Positions 1 to 10,341 of a DNA stretch of 64,000 nucleotides are shown here, one piece after another; within the stretch, counting starts at the first letter, position 1; every line of letters begins with the position of its first letter. Below the pieces are notes generated by a model. The model saw only the letters and a list, made by a program, of their open reading frames with translations. It had not been told where the DNA came from and ran no database searches. A program made the position numbers and the translations under genes. The DNA comes from Heterodera schachtii (Eukaryota > Nematoda > Chromadorea > Rhabditida > Heteroderidae): positions 234,760-298,759 of the forward strand of contig SIJG01000093.1 in NCBI GenBank assembly GCA_023374025.1. Reading direction: 5' to 3'.

Positions 1-1776
1 TTTTTATCCTTTACAATGTTTTTAATTATGCTTATGCTTAAATTATAGGAGCCTCCAGGGTTCATAGCCGCATAATAACACCATATTATCATTCGAAAGG
101 GCACCGTGCGATGTTAAAACCGGATGAACAATGTTTCTCAAAGACAAGCAGTGGTTCCACAGCTAGCCTAATTTGAAACACAGTCTACGCCTGACCGCTG
201 TTAGTGCCTTTTATTATGAATTAGAAAAGAAAAACCATGAGAATTTCCTCGCTGCTGAGCGATCATGGCTTAAGCCGAAGACTCATTCATGTAGGAACAT
301 AATGGGTCCTTCAACACATAGTAACAAAATTCTTTTATTTTGTTACAAAGCTGGATTAGCACTTTTTAATGATTGTTTTTCTTTCTTTAGGCAGTGAGCC
401 ATTATTATAACGATACGACTTTTAAATTTACAATCGCGACAATTATGAATAAGACAATTTTTGTGGCTAATTACTACTAATTTGTTGGTTAGATCAACAA
501 ATCAAAAAAACTAATTTCAACAATTATTTCCAAGAATCAGCCGAATTTTAACGCATAAGAGTAATGTTGTTAATAACATCAGTGATTATTATTATTTTAA
601 AATCATAATCTTTTTTTCTTATCTTTACGTTTTATTACAGTAGCCTTAAGGCTATAACCTCAGCATTCTGGTGGTATCATATTGTCACTCCAAAGGGCCC
701 CGCGTTATGATTATTATGGATCGATCGTTTACCCTTGATGAATTAAGTGCTTAAAACTGAAGCTGTGCTTCCCTAGTTAACCAAATTTTGGAACACATTG
801 CAAGCCTGACTATCCTGTTAGCACCTCCAATATGAGCGAGAATTTAAAAAAAATAAGAAAAAATTGAAAAATTATCCACTGCTAACCATCTCGGCTAAAT
901 ATAAAGGCTTCTTCTAATAGCTACATAAAGGGCAGTTCAAAGCACAGGAACAAATTCCTTTATTTCATTGCAAGGCTGGGCTATCGCTAATTTAATTATT
1001 TTCAGTCTTTCTACAGACAGTCGGCCATTACTATTATAATTCCAACAGTTTACTTACAATCGCATAATAATGAAATAGACAATTTTTCGTGGATAAGTGT
1101 CACTAATTTTTTGGCAAGTTAAACAAACGAAAAATGTCAATTTCAAAAATTCTATGCGTAAAGCTAGCTTAATCGGAAGATATAAGTTTAATTTTGTCAA
1201 CGACTTCATTGCTTATTATATTTTTAAATCATAAAGTTTTTATCCTTTACAATGTTTTTAATTATGCTTATGCTTAAATTATAGGAGCCTCCAGGGTTCA
1301 TAGCCGCATAATAACACCATATTATCATTCGAAAGGGCACCGTGCGATGTTAAAACCGGATGAACAATGTTTCTCAAAGACAAGCAGTGGTTCCACAGCT
1401 AGCCTAATTTGAAACACAGTCTACGCCTGACCGCTGTTAGTGCCTTTTATTATGAATTAGAAAAGAAAAACCATGAGAATTTCCTCGCTGCTGAGCGATC
1501 ATGGCTTAAGCCGAAGACTCATTCATGTAGGAACATAATGGGTCCTTCAACACATAGTAACAAAATTCTTTTATTTTGTTACAAAGCTGGATTAGCACTT
1601 TTTAATGATTGTTTTTCTTTCTTTAGGCAGTGAGCCATTATTATAACGATACGACTTTTAAATTTACAATCGCGACAATTATGAATAAGATAATTTTTGT
1701 GGGTAATTACTACTAATTTGTTGGTTAGATCAACCAATCAAAAACAATTACTTCCAAGAATCAGCCGAATTTTACT
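1..1776. repeat. Satellite: 1236-base dimer of 618-base monomers
   Basis: Bases 1-480 recur almost unchanged at 1237-1716, an offset of exactly 1236. The block between them (about 616-1236) is a diverged version of the same sequence: both hold the order of a T-rich start, a CAAAGGGC/GAAAGGGC motif, a GAAACACA/GGAACACA motif, GCCTGAC, and CAGTGAGCCATT/CAGTCGGCCATT. The array is therefore a higher-order dimer of 618-base monomers, with about 1.5 dimers present and the array running off the left edge. Homology decays near 1740-1776. The 74-codon reading frames in each copy look incidental. Confidence 0.85.
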
Positions 1777-1964
1777 TCCCCTCCAAGTATTATGTTTTCT
1801 TTTCATTTTTCAAAATTAATGTTTTTCGATGGGAGTTCAAACACAATTTTAACAATTAAAATCGTAAATATGTTATTTTTGGACTAAATCTATTAACAAA
1901 GTGAACTAAAAATTTTTGGACAAAATCCGTTAATAAATTGCAGTAAAATTTAAAAAATTTACCC

Positions 1965-1986
1965 GGCAGCGCTTATCGGCACCGCC
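1965..1986. repeat. GGCGGYGCC-GATA hairpin, reverse orientation
   Basis: Copy of the dispersed near-palindrome described at 6574-6921, here in complementary orientation and with two arm changes. As elsewhere it is flanked by the text CAAAATCCGTTAATAAATTG, so it belongs to a longer repeat unit and not only to the hairpin. Confidence 0.7.
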
Positions 1987-2315
1987 GGGCCCCTGTTCCC
2001 GAAAATTCTTTTGAAAAAGAGCACCACAAAAAATGGTGTAAAAAAGACAATCATATGAAAAAGAAAACTGTATGGTAGCTTAAATAAGAAAAAAGCAAAA
2101 ATTTTTGAGAAAAAACCTCAAAAGATTGATTTTTTCGATTTTTAACTGTGTAAGAAAAAATGTTTGAAAAGTCTCGGGTTTTTTTTGGTCTCGGTCTCGG
2201 GGTTTTGGGTCTCGGTCTGGAAACTCGGGGCCGAGTCTCGGGGTTGAGTCACGGTTCTCGAGTCTCGGAAAAATTTTTGGTCTCGCGCATCACTAATAAG
2301 GTTAACTCGCTGCTG

Positions 2316-2861
2316 ACAAGGGAACATACCCAACTGTGAGTGTCCAGATCACTTGTAAACCACTTCTATCGTGTAGAGATAATCGATTTACTATTGTAAA
2401 CTTTCGGCTTTTTTAGCTCCGGCGCCATACATGATCAGAAAAAAATGATCAAATAAAAACGCCAGCAAAATATGTTAATTTTATTAATTTTTTCCGCTTC
2501 ACCATTTGTTATGGATTCGGTTCCGCTGGGCAGATGAAGATTTTTTAAATTTTTTCAAAGTGTTATTCCACCTAGCATATTTTTATTCAGGTATTGAATT
2601 TATGATTCTATTTGATAGATAATTGTTTTCTGATCATTTAAAAAAAGTTTGATAGCTTTATTATAATTTTTGAATTTTAGGAATTTTGAAAAAAATTTTC
2701 ATTTTTACTGCTTTTTCGAAACTTTGATCACTTTTTCAGATTATTTTTGGCGCCGGAGCCAAAAAAGCTGAAAATTTACAATAGTAAATCGATTATGCTC
2801 TACATGATAGAAGTGATTTAAAAGTGAGTTGGACACTCACAGTTGGGTATGTTCCCTTGTT
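2316..2861. mobile_element. MITE with long imperfect terminal inverted repeats
   Basis: The left end (ACAAGGGAACATACCCAACT) is matched inverted at the right end (AGTTGGGTATGTTCCCTTGT). Similarity continues inward for about 120 bases on both sides, including TACTATTGTAAA and GGCGCCGGAGC. The 546-base element has no coding capacity. I could not define a convincing target-site duplication. Confidence 0.8.
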
Positions 2862-2924
2862 AGGGGTATTTTTAAAACTTCCCAAAAAATTGGTTACACA
2901 AAGTTAAAAAAAAGGTCGCAGCGC

Positions 2925-3657
2925 GGTCGGGGTCGTTTTCGTACCGCCATTTTCGTACGGTGGACGTTTTCGTTTTAACAAAAATAACAAAATAAGGGAC
3001 AAACAAGGGTCGCATCTCATAGTTTCGGGAAACACCGGCGAGAAAATGGTTAAGGTTTTCGAGTTTGACATTAGCATAATTGTGATCGAAATCCATCGAA
3101 ATTGTCTGTTGCGCGAAATTCGGCCAGCGTTCCATTAAGAAGCTGTAACATGCGCGTATAAATCGCGGCACACTTCGATGTTAAGACAGTAGTAAATTGG
3201 AAAGATCCGACCATCTAGGTCAAATCCGCCATAGAAGCTCTTCCAAAAATGAGAATCCTTAATACCGATCACATGATCAGCATAAATAAAAAGAACAAAA
3301 TTGTTTTTGATAGTAATCCCACCTTTTTGTGGCACCTTTGCTCGGAAAAGAGGCCAGCACGTCCCCTGCATTGGTCAGCCGGGCCATGAAACGACACCGC
3401 CAAAATTTCTTAAGTCCATCGTTACTGAATTTATGGAACACGGAGTGCACCATCATGCACCAATTTATCATTATTTGGTTTTATTTTAATTACTTGCTGC
3501 TGGTTCATTTTATAGTTAATAAAAGCTTAATTGTCAAATCATTAAAAGTAATTAATTAAAGATTAACAAAATTATTTGAATACAATTTTTTTTGCATATC
3601 CACTCGTACTAAAACGTCCTCCGTACGAAAACGGCGGTACGAAAACGTCCCGGCCCC
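2925..3657 (-). mobile_element. Remnant of a Mutator-like (MULE) transposon
   Basis: Both ends carry an inverted repeat of about 45 bases with the recurring core CGTTTTCGTACCGCC and a second CGTACGG half. The minus strand between them has three frame-shifted fragments: a FWRC segment like the end of a FLYWCH zinc finger (about 3380-3400), then DSHFWKSFYGGFDLDGR, then RWPNFAQQTISMDFDHNYAN, which resembles the MULE transposase segment ahead of the catalytic region. Frames change between fragments and stops occur, so it is dead. MULE assignment comes from the RWPNFA..TI..DF motif and the long inverted repeats. Confidence 0.65.
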
Positions 3658-4324
3658 GAAAAAAAGTGAAAAACAAACAAAGAAAAAATGACCAAAGAAA
3701 GTGTAAGGAATTTTAAAAAAACATTAAAAAACATTGGACAAATTTAGAGGTAAAATGGAAGAGGGAGAAAAAGGAAAAGAGAGACAACGTCAAATTGGAG
3801 ACGAAAAAGGGGTCGGAAAGAGACGAAAATTGGGCAAATTTCATGCGCAAGTGAAAGTGTGAGGAAACTGAAAAACAATGACGGTCAAAAGCACCAGAAG
3901 AGAAGCGGAGAAATAAGCGATGGCATTGCCCGTGGAGACGAAACGCCGGTGTAAAGCCTGTCAAGAAGGGAAATGATAACAAATGTAGAAATGAATCCGT
4001 TTATAAATGCAAGATGAGACAATTCGTTCTTCATATGGCACAATCAGTCCCCTTCGGCGACGGCATTTTATCTTTTTGTGTATTTTACTGACCGATTGTC
4101 CACTGTCCAATTGTTCGGAGCCACTTTTCCAATCGGCTTCTGGACTAGTCAGTTGATGATAACTCAACTGACGAGACAACTCAGTCGCACTATAAAGAAT
4201 TAGGTATAAAATAATTCCGAAGCTTAAGCCTAAGCCTCGCTTAAAGCTTAGTCCTAAGCCGGCCTAACCTTAGGTATTGTACGAGTTGCCTTTTCTAATT
4301 TATCGTAAAGCTGACAATGAGATG

Positions 4325-4425
4325 TCCATCAGCCGAATAGTCCAATCACTGAATTGTCTGTCAGCTGAATTGTCTGTCAGCTGAGTTGTCCTCGGCTGAA
4401 CTGTCCTCAGCTGACTGATCCTGAC
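4325..4425. repeat. Short tandem repeat, CAGCTGA(A/G)TTGTC units
   Basis: Five to six diverged copies of an approximately 15-base unit, CAGCTGAATTGTCTGT and variants. Nothing suggests function. Confidence 0.7.
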
Positions 4426-4446
4426 GCGATCCGATCAATTATAATT

Positions 4447-4680
4447 ATCAGGGCTTCCATTTTTATGTAAATACATTTTTTCCTGGCTTCTCCATGCTCA
4501 AAATACTAAAAACACTCTTTTCTGTGTTTGCAAACAAAAATTGAGACTTTTATTTGCATAATTATTTTCAAAAGCCTCATTTGGCAGGCAAAAAAGCCTC
4601 ATTTTGTGTCAAAAAAGCCTTATTTTGTGTCAAAAAAAGCCTCATTTTTACAAAATTTATTCAAAACACGTTAAAATTTT
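4447..4680. repeat. Partial copy of the 20852-21188 MITE family
   Basis: Starts with GGGCTTCCATTTTTATGTAAAT followed by TCCTGG.TTCTCCAT and TTTGTGTTTGC, in the same order as the left half of the element at 20852-21188. The right half is replaced by a short tandem of AAAAAAGCCTCATTTTGTGTC units at about 4570-4650. Confidence 0.65.
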
Positions 4681-4759
4681 GAAATGTTATTTTTTTGATT
4701 TTCCATGATCAAATTTGAGCAATTTTTTGTTAGAAATAAGCATTTTGTGAAATTCTGAG

Positions 4760-4995
4760 CACGAAAAACGAAGTTGATTTTTTGCGGCGCTTTTTTCAAA
4801 AACTTTCGGGGAACGGGGGAGGGGATTATGTCCGGCGGTGCCAATAGGCGCCGCCATGAAAATTTTTGTAATTTTTAATGCGATTTGTTAACAGATTTGT
4901 CCACAAAAAAGGCCATTTGTGATTTTGAGCAAAGAAAATAAAGAACTTTTAGGGGCTGGCGGTGCCGATAGGCGCCGCCAGGGGAAAAATTGAAA
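4760..4995. repeat. Two hairpin-repeat units (cores 4834-4855, 4958-4979)
   Basis: Two copies of GGCGGTGCC-(AATA/GATA)-GGCGCCGCC spaced 124 bases apart. Each is followed by an AT-rich section containing a GATTTGTTAACAGATTT-like motif. See 6470-6960 for the same unit in threefold tandem. Confidence 0.75.
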
Positions 4996-6469
4996 ATTTT
5001 GACTATATTTTTAGCAGATTTTGATTAAAAAATTATTAATTTGGTCATTTTTGGAAAAAAATGGTTCTTTTCTTGTTTTTATAAAAAATTTAGCAGAATT
5101 TTTTGGAAGAGTTTGGTGAGATTTTCGCTTTATGCTCTATTAAAAACCCAAATTATTAAATAATTGTAAAACATTATGCCAATTGTCAAAATTTAAAAGA
5201 TTCTTTGTATTTTCCCCAAAGGCCTCAAAAATGCTCAAAATTTCTCAAAAAGCCACAAAAATCCTCAAATCCTCATTTTCCAAAAAATTCTTTATTGACC
5301 TATCAAAAAGCCACAAAATGAGGATAAATCTTCAGATCTGGGAAACCTGGTCATATGTTTACGACCACTGTCATTCCGATAAAGAACCTTTCATAAAAAT
5401 TTTTGGTGGCCGATCATTTCGTCACTGATCGTTTCGTCACTGAGAAATTTTGGATATACTATAGTCAACCCCCCGGAAAAAATGGCACAAATGATATACC
5501 AATCGATTCGTCTCGACAAGCTATGCACGAAAAAGTAGGTCTACAGTTGCGGAAATGCCAAAAAACCGGTTTTGAACCGGTTTAAAACTCGAAAATTTGA
5601 GTGAAGGGTGGCTCCTGACCTTTTAAAACGCCCAAATTCGGACAAATTTGGTATCATTCGAAAGCTCTTGATAGTCTAAAAAACAAGGTATAAACTCGAA
5701 CCAATGCCATCTAAGCACTGGGACAACTGAGTCCCAGTGAAAATGTACAATTCAGTACCAACAAAATAAAAAAAGTTTTCTTATATAATGCACGAAAATC
5801 GTTTAGCCTTGAATATCGAGTATTGCGCTAAAAAACCGCCGCACACTCGACTTCGGCGGCCAGTAGGTGGGGCGAGACTACGGGCTACGGAAGAAATCCG
5901 CGCGTGATCTGCAGGCGGTTGACTGATTGGCGGGGGCCCTTCGGGCCCCCGCAGTCAACCGCCTGTGGCGCTCGTCAGACTTTTTCCTCCGCCCTCCGTC
6001 TCGCCCCACTACTTGCTCCGTCTTCGCATGCTCCCTTTTGCAAAATTTTTGCTTTTAAATGATTATTTATTTCGGTAATGAAGTTTCCATTTTCACTGGG
6101 ACTCAGTTGTCCCAGTGTTCCGATGGCATTGGATCGAGTTTATACTAGAGAGCGGCGGGAACGGGAATCCCGTGGGAAAACACGGGAATCCCGTTTCCCG
6201 TCTTTTTTCGCCGACGGGATTTTTACGGGAACGGGAAAAATGACGGGAATCCCGTTCGGGAATCCCGCCCCGTTCATTTTGGTTTTCCCGGGCCCGTAAA
6301 TTTTTTCCAAAAACGGGAATAAAAATACACTGGTAAGCATACATGCACAAGGGGTGTCTCAGCCCAATGGCCATACGACGGACGATTGGGACAGGGGGGG
6401 CGGGGTGTCTCGGGACCGATTTTTCATACGAAGGTCCAAATTTTTCTCCCTCCGGCGACGACTTTTTTT

Positions 6470-6960
6470 TTTTTTTTGCTATTCAGATCATTTTTCTGCA
6501 GACTTTTTTTTTGCTTTTCAAAAACCTTTTTTTAGGCGCGTTTTTCCCAAAAATTTTCGGGAACAGGTGGGCCGGCGGTGCCGATAGGCGCCGCCGGGGA
6601 AAATTTTGAAAATTCGAGTGCCAATTGGTTAACAGATTCTCACCAAAAACTTCCAAATTTTGCGATTTTTTTGCATCTCGACGACTTTTTTGTTAAAAAA
6701 AACGTTTTTTTTGCGGCGTGGTTTTTTGAAAACTTTTTGGGGGCCAGGGGGGGGGGGAGGGTTCGGCGGCGCCGATAGGCGCCGCCGGAATTTTTTTTGT
6801 TATTTTAATGCTATTTGTTAGCAGATTTTGTCTAAAAATGACCAAATTTTGAGATTTTTGGCTAATTTTTAAGGAAAAAATAAAATTTTTTGGGGGGCCG
6901 GCGGTGCCGATAGGCGCCGCCGAAATTTTTTTTTTTGAATTTTGTATGAATTTTGCTAAG
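6470..6960. repeat. Tandem array of three hairpin-repeat units
   Basis: Hairpin cores at 6574-6595, 6765-6786 and 6900-6921. The middle copy is a perfect stem, GGCGGCGCC-GATA-GGCGCCGCC; the others differ by one base that would still pair as G-U in RNA. Units are about 135-190 bases long and share the surrounding text TTTGCGGCG...TTTTTTGAAAACTTTTTGGGG and TTTGTTAGCAGATTTTG. An inverted copy lies at 7314-7335. Confidence 0.8.
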
Positions 6961-7313
6961 AAAATTGTGCAAATTTTTATTTTCCTCCTTCGTTAACGAC
7001 CCCCCCCCCCCCTCCACGACGACCTCCCCTCTCTTATAAATTCAATTCAATTCACTTAGTGGACATATGTATGTGTAATCTAGTGGTTAATACTTCTGGT
7101 CTTTTATTATTTTTTGGTGGGTTAAATCCCCAATAGAATAAGAGATTTTTCATATTTTCTTTAATTATTTTAATTGAAATTTAATTAATAAGATTGTGAA
7201 AATATTTTTTATTTATTTTAAAAACAGCCAAAGACCCATTAATTAACCAATGATTGGACATATTTTGGACAAAATCTGTTAACAAATTTCACTATAATTT
7301 CAAATTTTTTTCC

Positions 7314-7335
7314 GGCGGCGCCTATCGGCACCGCC
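7314..7335. repeat. GGCGGYGCC hairpin, reverse orientation
   Basis: Complementary-orientation copy of the hairpin core, preceded by CAAAATCTGTTAACAAATTT, the conserved flank of the family, and followed by a run of C. Confidence 0.75.
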
Positions 7336-8024
7336 CCCCCCCCCCACCGGTTCCCGAAAAAATTTTGGCAAAGGTGTGCCGCAAAAAAAAAACGATTTAA
7401 TCAAAAAAAGGGTTTGTAAATAAGTTGAAAACATAGAAAAATTCTCTAAGTAATATAAAATTAATTAATTAAAAAATTTAAAAAAAAATCAATATTTTTT
7501 CGAAAAATTTTTTTTTCTCGGCCGGGATTCCCGTTAAATTGACGGGATTTTTACGGGAACGGGAAAAAGGCGGGAATCTCGTTCGGGAATCCCGCCCCGT
7601 TCATTTTCGTTTTCCCGTTCCCGTTCCCGGAAATTTTTTTTACCGCTCTCTAGTTGATACCTTGTTTTTTAGACTTAGCTCATCAAGAACTTTCGAATGA
7701 TACCAAATCCGAGTTTGGGCGTTTTAAAAGGTCAGGAGCCCCCCTTTTCACTCAAATTTTCGAGTTTTAAACCGGTTCAAAAACCGGTTTTTTGGCATTT
7801 CCGCAACTGGAGACCTACTTTTTCGTGCATAGCTCGTCGAGACGAATCGAATAGTATATCATTTGTGCCATTTTTTTCCGGGGGGTTGACTATAGTACAC
7901 CCGAATTTTTTTTTAAAGTTTGGCACCTTGCCTTAAAAAACAAAAAAAAAAAAACTTTAATACTAGCAATTATTCCTAAAAATATTTTTTCGACATAATT
8001 CACTATGATCAGAGGGCTTCCATC

Positions 8025-8115
8025 TCTGCTGCTTTATCAGCATTTTGCTGATTTCAAAGGGTCAAAGCTGATATTTAACCCCAAATGCTGATTTTTTGTC
8101 GGTCAAATGCTGATT
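8025..8115. repeat. Degenerate AATGCTGAT(TT) tandem repeat
   Basis: Four to five irregular copies of a GCTGATTT-type motif. The rest of 7900-8440 holds nothing I can interpret beyond AT-rich sequence. Confidence 0.5.
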
Positions 8116-8440
8116 TAGAAAATTTTCAGTTGAAATTTTTGCGAGCCCCCCGTACTTGTGCTGCTTGAGAAAGAAAAATTCACGAGACCGAAAAACCGAG
8201 ACTTTCAAAAGTCGAGATTCTCGAGCGAGCACTATTCCGCACATCGTCTCTTTGCAGCGCTGCTTTTTAACAAATTTTCTCGGAATTTTAAGCAATTTTT
8301 CACAAACTTTGTTAAAAAAACTTTGTAAGAAATGTTTCGCCTGGATTTTGAGTAAAAACAATTTTGAAGAAGAGATAATTTTAAAAATTTTGCATTAATT
8401 GCAATTTGTGCTGTATCCATTTCTTTTTGAACTTTACATA

Positions 8441-9385
8441 CAGTCAGGTCAAAAGTATTGCATCAAAAAATTTTTTTTTGAAAAATTCGATTTTCTCAAA
8501 AATGAATTGTGTGAAAAATGTCTAATTTATGCCAAAAGAAATGTTAATTAGCCCACTGATAATTACCCAAAAAGTGCCCAGATTTGTTTCTTTGCCGTCG
8601 AGAAAACCGATCATGACCCGAACCACCCCCCTTTTTGGTGGGACAAAAGTAATGCATCAAATGTTTAATCGACCCAAACTCAATTTTATGTTGAAAAAAA
8701 AATCTGAAAAAATTCCTGCTAAGCTAACTTTTGATACTGACCAAAAAGTCTTTTACACCAACTTGGTCAGATCACTCCTTCATGGTGACCTGAAAAGCCA
8801 AAAATGGCTTGAAATCGGGAAAATTTTCGAAAAAAATTCCTAGGGGGTTATGAAAATTTTTTGAAAAATTTTAGTAGGCCTACCAGAAAGAGGACAAAAT
8901 TCTCTACCGAATTGCCTTTGGGATGATAGCTCTACGACAAATACCCGCAGGGGAGCATATGGTGTCAAAATTGGACACCTCAAAAAGGACTGATTTCTAC
9001 CGTATTTCAAGGGAAAATGGTCAAAAATTGATCGATTCTATGGTAGTCAATTTTGATCGCCTCTCTTGTTCTGCGGGTATACGTTGTAGACTCACCATTC
9101 AAAAGCCAATTCGGTAGAGAATTTTATCCTCTTTCTGATAGGCCTATTCAAATTTAGCAGAAAAATTATCCTAACCCCCTAGGAAATTTTTTCGAAAATT
9201 TTCCCGATTTCAAGCCATTTTTGGCTTTTCAGGTCACCATGAAGGAGTGATCTGACCAAGTTGGTGTAAAAGACTTTTTTGGTCAGTATCAAAAGTTAGC
9301 TTAGCAGGAATTTTTTCAGAATTTTATCTCAATAAAAAATTAGGTTATTCGTGCATACATGTTTTGATTCAATACTTTTGTCTCA
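8441..9385. mobile_element. Tc1-like foldback element (non-autonomous)
   Basis: The left end is TA followed by CAGTCAGGTCAAAAGTATTG, like Tc1/mariner termini (CAGT...AAAAGTATT). The right end carries the inverted GATTCAATACTTTTGTC but lacks the outermost CAGT. Arms of about 240 bases (roughly 8680-8920 and 9095-9330) are inverted copies sharing GTGTAAAAGAC, GGTCACCATGAAGGAG and GATTTCAAGCCATTTTTGGC. A reading frame across the left arm (8529-8843) is a product of the repeat, not a gene. Confidence 0.7.
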
Positions 9386-9539
9386 TTCATTCATCTCTAT
9401 TGTAAATGCACTATTTCCTTAAGAAATACAGTACTTTTTGTAGATAAAGAAATTGAAGTGCCCATATCTCAGCAGAAGTAAATCGTAGAGATTTGCGGTC
9501 TTTTTATATTGTAGAGAATTTTTGCCCTTTCCAATGAGC

Positions 9540-9725
9540 CAACTCAAAATTTTTAAAAAAATTTCACAACCCCCTATGAATTTTTTTTTAATTTTCCCGA
9601 TTTTCACTGTATTTTGGGGTGTCCCGGTCACCATGAAGGATTGTTCTGATCAGGTTGGTGTAAAAGGCTTTTTTTGATCAGCATGAAAAGTTATGTTAGC
9701 ATGAATTATTTCAGATTTTTCTAGG
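9540..9725. repeat. Additional diverged arm of the Tc1-like foldback
   Basis: Repeats the right arm of the previous element in the same orientation (GGTCACCATGAAGGA, then GGTTGGTGTAAAAGGC, then AGCATGAAAAGTTA) at clearly lower identity. It is probably a relic of an older insertion. From 9730 to 10340 I see only AT-rich sequence. Confidence 0.65.
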
Positions 9726-10341
9726 CTCTCAAACTTGAAATTTAAAAAGTGCTCGTAAACACATGACCACCCGAAAATGGGTAGTGATTGACACTGTCAA
9801 AAGTAATTCGGGCAATAACCCGTGTTTCAATTAATGAATGCTAGCTTTAAAAAGCCCATTAAAAAAGCTACCAAATATGGAAAGAATATACGTCTATCAA
9901 ATAGCTAAAAAAAAAAATTTTTTTTTCTACTTTTTGCGTTCGAAAAAATTTTAGGTGCTGTATGGCAACAAATTTGGTTTTTAGGGGAATATTTTTTAAT
10001 TTTCTCGTATTTTTCTTATAATTTTGCCCAAAAATGCCAAAATATGTGTTTTTATAAGGCGCTCTAATAGAAAATTGTTCGGAGAAAATGCTATTTTTGG
10101 GCTTCTCTTGCCATAACTACATAAGCCGCAAAAAAAATATGTAAAAACATAAAAATTCTGTCTCTATTTACTGATAAAAATTTGAGTTTATGTTTTTAAA
10201 AGGACTGTACTGAACATTAACCATGCTAAAAAAGTTTCCATACAATTTGTGTTAATAATCCCCTTTACAAACATAATACACCTAAAGGAAAAGTCAAATA
10301 ATAAGCATTTTTTATTTCTTCAAAATATTATAATAACAATA

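Larger units (their letters stand above)
6146..7652. mobile_element. hAT-like non-autonomous element nested in a foldback
   Basis: Terminal inverted repeats TAGAGAGCGG and CCGCTCTCTA are bounded by GTTTATAC (6138-6145) and GTTGATAC (7653-7660), an 8-base duplication with one mismatch. An 8-base duplication and TAGAG termini are typical of hAT elements. The interior carries subterminal GACGGGAATCCCG palindromes at both ends (6150-6310, 7525-7640, in the same orientation), the hairpin-repeat array, and no transposase reading frame. Confidence 0.7.
5457..7897. mobile_element. Foldback element split by a nested hAT-like insertion
   Basis: The left arm (5457-5750) begins TACTATAGTCAACC and is repeated inverted at 7657-7897 plus 6100-6145. 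The right arm is cut at GTTTATAC by the insertion described at 6146-7652; removing it restores an inverted repeat of about 0.9 kb. Between the arms is a GC-rich hairpin (about 5910-5965, arms GGCGGTTGACTG and CAGTCAACCGCC around GGGGGCCC). No transposase is encoded. Confidence 0.75.

Noticed and set aside
173..397. 74-codon frames repeated at 173 and 1409
   Set aside because: They lie inside the satellite and are not conserved in the diverged half-unit, so they are not genes.
4205..4270. Telomere-like GCCTAA repeats (also 13530-13580 and 60790-60830)
   Set aside because: Only one and a half adjacent copies at a time, mixed with other sequence; not convincing interstitial telomere.
8529..8843. 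104-codon plus-strand frame
   Set aside because: Falls in the arm of the Tc1-like foldback, and its mirror copy at 9095-9330 is not open.
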